Source of the DNA: Burkholderia sp. HI2500
GTDB taxonomy: Bacteria; Pseudomonadota; Gammaproteobacteria; Burkholderiales; Burkholderiaceae
Assembly: GCF_002223055.1 (NCBI RefSeq)
Contig: NZ_NKFL01000004.1
Coordinates: forward strand, 1,550,001-1,614,000
DNA length: 64,000 nt
Direction of reading: 5' to 3'
Shown here one piece after another: positions 59,327 through 64,000 of the stretch. A program made the position numbers and the translations under genes. Every line of letters starts with the position of its first letter. Within the stretch, counting starts at the first letter, position 1. Under the pieces are notes generated by a model that was given only the letters and a program-made list of their open reading frames with translations, searched no databases and was not told the origin of the DNA.

Positions 59327-60994
59327 ATGACCATCCGCAAGCTGACCGACACGCTGTCGGTCTCGCCGCAGATCGCGGCGGCCGACCTGCCCGCGCTTCA
59401 CGCGGCCGGCATCCGCGCGATCATCTGCAACCGCCCCGACGGCGAAGGCCCCGACCAGCCGACCGTCACCGAGATCCGCGCGGCCGCCGCGCCGCTCGGC
59501 ATCGACGTGCATTACCTGCCGGTCGATACGGGCAAGGTGACCGACGACCAGGCCGCACAATTCGGCGCGCTCGTCGCGTCGCTTGAAGGCCCGGTGCTCG
59601 CGTACTGCCGCAGCGGCACGCGTTCGGCCACGCTGTGGGCGCTGTCGCAAGCCGGCCTGCGCCCGCTGAACGACATCGTCGCGACGGCCGCTGCGGCCGG
59701 CTACGACCTGCGCGCGCTCGCGTCGCGGGTCGTGCAAGGAGGCAAGCAGGCGGCACCGGCCGTCGACGCGCGGCACGACATCGTGATCGTCGGCGCGGGC
59801 GCGGCCGGCATCGCGGTTGCATCGAGCCTGCTCGCGCGCGATGCGTCGCTCGATATCGCGGTGATCGACCCGGCCGACGTCCACTACTACCAGCCGGGCT
59901 GGACGATGGTCGGTGCGGGCGTGTTCCGGCCCGAGACCACCGCGCGCCGGATGACCGACGTGCTGCCGCGCGGCGTGCACCGGATCCAGGCCGCCGTCGC
60001 CGGCTTCGAGCCCGACGCGCAGACGGTCGTGCTCGACGGTTGCCGCCGCATCGGGTATCGCAAGCTCGTCGTGTGCCCGGGGCTCAAGCTCGACTGGCAC
60101 GCGATCGACGGCCTCGCCGACACGCTCGGCCGCAACGGCGTCACGTCCAACTACCGCTACGATCTCGCGCCGTACACGTGGGAGCTGGTGCGCGCGTTCC
60201 GCGGCGGCAACGCCCTCTTCACGCAGCCGCCGATGCCGATCAAGTGCGCGGGCGCGCCGCAGAAGGCGATGTACCTGTCGTGCGATCACTGGCGGCGCGC
60301 GGGCCGCCTCGAAGCCGCGAACGTCGAGTTCCTGAATGCGGGCGGCGCGCTGTTCGGCGTCCCCGACTACGTGCCCGCGCTGATGGAGTACGTGAAAAGC
60401 TACGACATCGCGCTGTCGTTCGGCCACAACCTCGTGTCGATCGACGGGCCCGCACGCCGCGCGACGTTCGCGCGCGCGCTGCCGGACGGCGGCAAGGAAA
60501 CCGTCGTGCGTTCGTTCGACATGATCCATGTCGTGCCGCCGCAGAAGGCGCCCGACTTCGTGCGTTCGAGCCCGCTCGCCGACGCGGCCGGCTGGATCGA
60601 CGTCGATCCGGCGACGCTGCGGCACCGGCAGTTCCCGGACATCTACGCGCTCGGCGACGCGACCAACACGACCAATGCGAAAACGGCCGCGGCCGCCCGC
60701 AAGCAGGCGCCCGTCGTCGCGCACAACCTGCTCGCGTCGCTCGGCCGCGCGCAGGGCGACGCCGCGTACGACGGCTACGGCTCGTGCCCGCTCACCGTCG
60801 AGCGCGGCAAGATCGTGCTCGCCGAATTCCTGTACGGCGGCAAGGTCGCGCCGACCTTCCCCGCGTGGCTGATCGACGGCAAGCGCCCGTCGCGGCTCGC
60901 GTGGCTGCTCAAGGAGCGCGTGCTGCCGCCGCTCTACTGGAAGGCGATGCTCAAGGGCCGCGAATGGCTCGCGAAGCCCGCGATCGCACGTTGA
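59327..60994 (+). CDS. sqr: Sulfide:quinone oxidoreductase with N-terminal DUF442/Blh domain
   Basis: 555-aa fusion. Residues ~1-115 are a DUF442 phosphatase/rhodanese-like domain with the loop AYCRSGTRS (Cys about residue 93). From about 143 comes the FAD domain (HDIVIVGAGAAGIAVASSLL), with redox Cys in PIKCAGAPQKA (about 307) and a second in YLSCDHW, and the C-terminal membrane-anchor helix region. It oxidises sulfide to persulfide with electrons passed to quinone. CCGGAG precedes the ATG. Persulfide goes to the dioxygenase upstream and perhaps first to the fused domain. Confidence 0.93.
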   Translation: MTIRKLTDTLSVSPQIAAADLPALHAAGIRAIICNRPDGEGPDQPTVTEIRAAAAPLGIDVHYLPVDTGKVTDDQAAQFGALVASLEGPVLAYCRSGTRSATLWALSQAGLRPLNDIVATAAAAGYDLRALASRVVQGGKQAAPAVDARHDIVIVGAGAAGIAVASSLLARDASLDIAVIDPADVHYYQPGWTMVGAGVFRPETTARRMTDVLPRGVHRIQAAVAGFEPDAQTVVLDGCRRIGYRKLVVCPGLKLDWHAIDGLADTLGRNGVTSNYRYDLAPYTWELVRAFRGGNALFTQPPMPIKCAGAPQKAMYLSCDHWRRAGRLEAANVEFLNAGGALFGVPDYVPALMEYVKSYDIALSFGHNLVSIDGPARRATFARALPDGGKETVVRSFDMIHVVPPQKAPDFVRSSPLADAAGWIDVDPATLRHRQFPDIYALGDATNTTNAKTAAAARKQAPVVAHNLLASLGRAQGDAAYDGYGSCPLTVERGKIVLAEFLYGGKVAPTFPAWLIDGKRPSRLAWLLKERVLPPLYWKAMLKGREWLAKPAIAR

Positions 60995-61012
60995 CCGGAG
61001 CCCGCTGACGTC

Positions 61013-61819
61013 ATGCTGATTTCCCTCGTACTGGGCGGTTTCGTCGGCGCCGTGCTGGGCCTGACCGGCGCCGGCGGCGGCATCCTCGCGGTGCCCGCGC
61101 TCGTCGTCGGCATGGGCTGGCCGATGCAGCAGGCCACGCCCGTCGCGCTGGTCGCGGTGGCCGGCAGCGCCGCGCTCGGCGCGCTCGAAGGTTTCCGCCG
61201 CGGGCTCGTGCGCTATCGCGCGGCGCTGCTGATGGCCGTGGCCGGCGTGCCGCTGACCACGCTCGGCGTGCGGCTCGCGCACGTGCTGCCGCAACGCCTG
61301 CTGCTCGCGCTGTTCGCGCTGACGATGCTGGTCGTCGCCGGCCGCCTGTTGCGGCAGGCGCTGCGACACGCGCCGGTCGACGCGGAAGCGTCGCCGCTGT
61401 GCGTCGGCCGCGTGAACCCCGATACGGGCCGGCTCGTGTGGTCCTGGCCGGTCGGCGTCGCGCTGGCGTCGACCGGCGCGATGACGGGCCTGATGACGGG
61501 GCTGCTCGGTGTCGGCGGCGGCTTCGTGATCGTGCCGATGCTGCGCAAGTTCACGAACGTGTCGATGCACGGGGTCGTCGCGACGTCGCTGATGGTGATC
61601 GCGCTCGTCGGCACCGGCGGCGTGTTCGCCACGCTCGTGTCGGGCACGCGCGCACCGCTCGACGTGACGCTGTGGTTCACCGTCGCGACCGCGCTCGGCA
61701 TGGCCGCCGGTCGTGGCGCGTCGCGCCACCTCGCCGCGCGGCACGTGCAGGCCGGGTTCGCGGCCGTGCTCGTGTGCGTCGCGCTCGGGTTGCTGGCGAA
61801 GGCGGCGTTCGGCGCGTGA
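61013..61819 (+). CDS. TauE/SafE-family sulfite exporter
   Basis: 268-aa inner-membrane protein with about eight helices. GLTGAGGGILAVPALVVGMG and the second-half copy GLLGVGGGFVIVPMLRKFTN are the twin TauE/SafE motifs. It starts 18 bp after sqr and should remove sulfite formed by the persulfide dioxygenase. Third gene of the operon. Confidence 0.93.
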   Translation: MLISLVLGGFVGAVLGLTGAGGGILAVPALVVGMGWPMQQATPVALVAVAGSAALGALEGFRRGLVRYRAALLMAVAGVPLTTLGVRLAHVLPQRLLLALFALTMLVVAGRLLRQALRHAPVDAEASPLCVGRVNPDTGRLVWSWPVGVALASTGAMTGLMTGLLGVGGGFVIVPMLRKFTNVSMHGVVATSLMVIALVGTGGVFATLVSGTRAPLDVTLWFTVATALGMAAGRGASRHLAARHVQAGFAAVLVCVALGLLAKAAFGA

Positions 61820-61957
61820 GGTGGCATACGACCGGCGCGGGCAACGGGCCGGAGGCACGTTGACACTCCAGCCATGCACGGCCGCCACGGCAGTCTGGAC
61901 GACGCCCGGCAAGCGCTTCACGTACTGACCGGCGCCGCCCCGCGCGCAGCGCCACCC

Positions 61958-62000
61958 AACAAAACGCCCGGCCCGACTCGTCGTCGGCACCGGGCGTTTT
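61958..62000. terminator. Bidirectional terminator, left copy of a 41-bp duplication
   Basis: AAAACGCCCGG pairs with CCGGGCGTTTT across an 18-bp loop and gives a T run on either strand. Bases 61958-61998 are identical to 62554-62594. Confidence 0.88.
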
Positions 62001-62071
62001 CTACAGCGACGGGCACCACCGTGCCCACGGAACGATAGCCGGTCGTCATCAAAACAGACGCGGCGTGACCG

Positions 62072-62473
62072 TCATTTGAGCCATTCACGCAGCCTGCCGG
62101 CAATGCTGAATCGCTCGACATACCCCAGCGCCGAAACCGCGCTCATCGCTCCGATTGCCGCATACAGCAACAGCATTTCTCCATGCCTTCCGACGTCCGG
62201 CCATGCAGCATTGGTCAGAACCGCAAGAACGATCGAACCCGCAACGCCGCCCACGATGACCAGCATCGGCAAGACCGCCTTCCGCGGAAGCCGTGCGCCT
62301 GCCCAATAGACCGGATACGAAAGCAGCAAGGCCACCGGAAATGCAATCGCGAAAGCAACCACGGAAAAAACGATCGACACACTGCCGAAATCCCTGACGG
62401 ACAAAATGCCGATGAGCAAGCCGGCCACGATCGCGGCAGTCAGACTTGCGCCAAGCAAATCAGAAATCTTCAA
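62072..62473 (-). CDS. Small four-helix membrane protein of unknown function
   Basis: 133 aa with four hydrophobic segments (LLGASLTAAIVAGLLIGILS, VFSVVAFAIAFPVALLLSYP, VLPMLVIVGGVAGSIVLAVL, MLLLYAAIGAMSAVSALGYV). I do not recognise the family. The start is probably TTG at 62473, with GGGAG about 7 bp upstream; there is no in-frame ATG before the first helix. Its base composition is less GC-rich than its neighbours, and it is enclosed by two identical 41-bp terminator copies, suggesting a late insertion. Confidence 0.65.
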   Translation of the reverse strand: MKISDLLGASLTAAIVAGLLIGILSVRDFGSVSIVFSVVAFAIAFPVALLLSYPVYWAGARLPRKAVLPMLVIVGGVAGSIVLAVLTNAAWPDVGRHGEMLLLYAAIGAMSAVSALGYVERFSIAGRLREWLK

Positions 62474-62553
62474 TTTTTTCTCCCGTGGCGCCCGCCGCAA
62501 TTCGGCGCCGCTTCGCCACTTTTGCCGGGCACATCTGCAAGCCCGTCTCGTCA

Positions 62554-62594
62554 AACAAAACGCCCGGCCCGACTCGTCGTCGGCACCGGGCGTT
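62554..62594. repeat. Right copy of the 41-bp terminator duplication
   Basis: Identical to 61958-61998; the stem AACGCCCGG/CCGGGCGTT is kept, but the right T run is broken (GTTGTCC instead of GTTTTCT). It lies 25 bp past the potI stop and can still end that transcript on the minus strand, where the A run at 62557-62560 becomes T. Confidence 0.9.
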
Positions 62595-62619
62595 GTCCAT
62601 CGCGATCGCAACCCGAGAG

Positions 62620-63441
62620 TCAGGTCGCGAACCCCGCCATCCGCTTGCGTTCCTGGCGCAGCATCACGAAGTTCGCGATCACGACGCCGGCCGTCACCGC
62701 GACGATGAACAGCGTCGCGAGCGCGTTCATCTCCGGGTTCAAGCCCAGCCGCACACGCGAGAACACCACGAGCGGCAGCGTCGTCGAGCCGGGGCCCGAC
62801 AGGAACGCCGACAGCACGAGGTCGTCGATCGACAGCGTGAACGACAGCAGCCAGCCCGCGATCAACGCCTGCGAAATCAGCGGCAGCGTGATCGTGAAGA
62901 ACACCTTCAGCGGTGTCGCACCGAGATCGAGCGCAGCTTCTTCCAGCGACGGATTCAGCTCGCGCACGCGCGACTGCACGATGATCGCGACGTACGAGAT
63001 GCACAGCATCACGTGGCCGAGCCAGATCGTGAACACGCCGCGCTCGGCCGGCCAGCCGATCCACTTCGCCAGCTCGATGAACAGCAGCAGCAGCGAGATC
63101 CCCTGGATCACCTCGGGAATCACGAGCGGCGCGTTGATCATCCCGCTGAACAGCGCGAAACCGCGAAAGCGTCCCATCCGCGCGAGCACGAAGCCGGCCC
63201 ACGTGCCGATGAACACCGACGCGAACGCGGTCAGCACGCCGATCTTCAGCGACAGCCACGCGGCCGTCAGCAGCTCGTCGTCCTCGACGAGCGCCGCGTA
63301 CCAGCGGAACGAGAAGCCCGACCACACGGTGACGAGCTTCGACTCGTTGAACGAATAGACGATCAGGCTGATGATCGGGATGTACAGGAACGCGAAGCCG
63401 GCAAACAGCGCCGCGAACTGCAGGTAACGATTCGGCTTCAT
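62620..63441 (-). CDS. potI: Spermidine/putrescine ABC transporter permease PotI
   Basis: 273-aa inner-membrane permease with six helices. YLQFAALFAGFAFLYIPIIS, the SFNESKLVTVWSGFSFRWYA stretch after TM1 and the EAA loop (EAALDLGATPLKVFFTITLP) are typical of PotC/PotI. GGGAGG lies about 7 bp before the ATG. It overlaps potH by 4 bp (ATGA). The binding protein and ATPase must lie to the right of the window. Confidence 0.93.
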   Translation of the reverse strand: MKPNRYLQFAALFAGFAFLYIPIISLIVYSFNESKLVTVWSGFSFRWYAALVEDDELLTAAWLSLKIGVLTAFASVFIGTWAGFVLARMGRFRGFALFSGMINAPLVIPEVIQGISLLLLFIELAKWIGWPAERGVFTIWLGHVMLCISYVAIIVQSRVRELNPSLEEAALDLGATPLKVFFTITLPLISQALIAGWLLSFTLSIDDLVLSAFLSGPGSTTLPLVVFSRVRLGLNPEMNALATLFIVAVTAGVVIANFVMLRQERKRMAGFAT

Positions 63442-64000
63442 CGGCGGCCTCCCTGCTCCTTCGCCTGGAAGTGCTGGAACATCGCCATCGGCACGAGCAG
63501 CAGCAGCACCATCGCGCAGGTCACCGCCGACGCCATCGGCCAGTCTGCGTTGTTGAAGAACTCGTTCCACATCACGCGGCCGATCATCAGCGTGTTCGCG
63601 CCGCCGAGCAGTTCGGGAATCACGTACTCGCCGACCGCCGGGATGAACACGAGCAGGCAGCCCGCGATGATCCCGTTCTTCGACAGCGGCAGCGTGATCT
63701 GCACGAATGCCTTCCACGGCTTCGCGCCGAGGTCGTACGCGGCTTCGAGCAGGCGCAGGTCCATCTTCACGAGGTGGGCGTAGAGCGGCATCACGAGGAA
63801 CGGCAGGTACGAATAGACCATCCCGATGTACACCGCGTAGTTGGTGCGATACAGCTCGATCGGCGTATGCGTGAGCCCGATCCACATCAGGAAGTTGTTC
63901 AGCAGCCCGTTGTTCTTCAGGATGCCGATCCACGCGTACACGCGGATCAGGAACGATGTCCAGAACGGCAGCATCACGCCCATCATCAGCAGGTTGCGGG
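63438..64000 (-). CDS. potH: Spermidine/putrescine ABC transporter permease PotH (N-terminal part outside window)
   Basis: The frame is open to the window edge, giving about 187 C-terminal residues. LPFWTSFLIRVYAWIGILKN and the EAA loop (EAAYDLGAKPWKAFVQITLP) are characteristic of PotB/PotH. It partners PotI in the putrescine/spermidine importer. The stop overlaps the potI start. Confidence 0.93.
   Translation of the reverse strand, partial: RNLLMMGVMLPFWTSFLIRVYAWIGILKNNGLLNNFLMWIGLTHTPIELYRTNYAVYIGMVYSYLPFLVMPLYAHLVKMDLRLLEAAYDLGAKPWKAFVQITLPLSKNGIIAGCLLVFIPAVGEYVIPELLGGANTLMIGRVMWNEFFNNADWPMASAVTCAMVLLLLVPMAMFQHFQAKEQGGRR

Noticed and set aside
59216..61990. 924-codon minus-strand frame over sqr and tauE
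   Set aside because: No recognisable domain and antisense to well-defined enzymes.

Overview
The window is a GC-rich chromosomal segment that looks like a Burkholderia, most probably of the Burkholderia cepacia complex. This is inferred from very high third-position GC, long antisense shadow frames, and gene content: a ptxS/kguEKTD block, a FisR-type sulfide locus, several RND pumps and a degraded ISNCY-type transposase. It carries about 59 protein genes, two of them cut by the window edges. I see no tRNA, rRNA, CRISPR array or intact mobile element.

Layout. 1-3.4 kb: the tail of an MFS exporter, a FabF-type ketoacyl synthase, an HxlR regulator and an AHL-type LuxR regulator, possibly the edge of a natural-product locus lying to the left. 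3.4-3.95 kb: scar of an insertion sequence. 4.7-24.5 kb, all on the minus strand: a TonB/ExbB/ExbD/ExbD/TPR energising system, an XRE-cupin regulator, a TonB-dependent receptor, a complete YejABEF oligopeptide ABC importer, two TldD/TldE-type peptidases and an RND pump without its own adaptor. The genes from yejA to the RND pump are packed with overlapping starts and stops. This can be read as one import-and-process pathway for a peptide or peptide-like compound. 24.5-25.3 kb is an unusually AT-rich non-coding stretch. 25-38 kb is mixed housekeeping: YbaK-type deacylase, cysteine synthase-like enzyme, adenosine-specific kinase family protein, CorA, an orphan CydX coupled to a P-loop ATPase, saccharopine dehydrogenase-like protein, a two-component system, an Lrp regulator, an LTXXQ periplasmic protein and a YhfC-type protease.

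38-43.7 kb is the 2-ketogluconate catabolic block (kguE-kguK-kguT-kguD, then ptxS) with a perfect 16-bp PtxS-like palindrome in front of kguE. 43.8-48.4 kb: a LysR/YeiH pair, a ClC chloride channel and a TetR repressor divergent from a complete RND tripartite pump (48.6-54.5 kb). 54.6-56.6 kb: a MerR/TipAS regulator behind a 19-bp-spacer promoter, and an XRE/DUF2975 pair with a clear operator. 56.8-61.8 kb: a sulfide-detoxification locus with the sigma-54 activator FisR divergent from persulfide dioxygenase, a DUF442-fused sulfide:quinone reductase and a TauE/SafE exporter. 62-62.5 kb: a small membrane-protein gene held between two identical 41-bp terminator sequences. 62.6-64 kb: spermidine/putrescine permeases PotI and PotH (partial).

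Two signals go beyond ordinary annotation. First, a 49-bp repeat family occurs at three intra-operon loci; the hairpin arms change from copy to copy but their partners change with them. Second, the TonB-receptor/Yej/Tld/RND arrangement looks like a dedicated peptide-import pathway.
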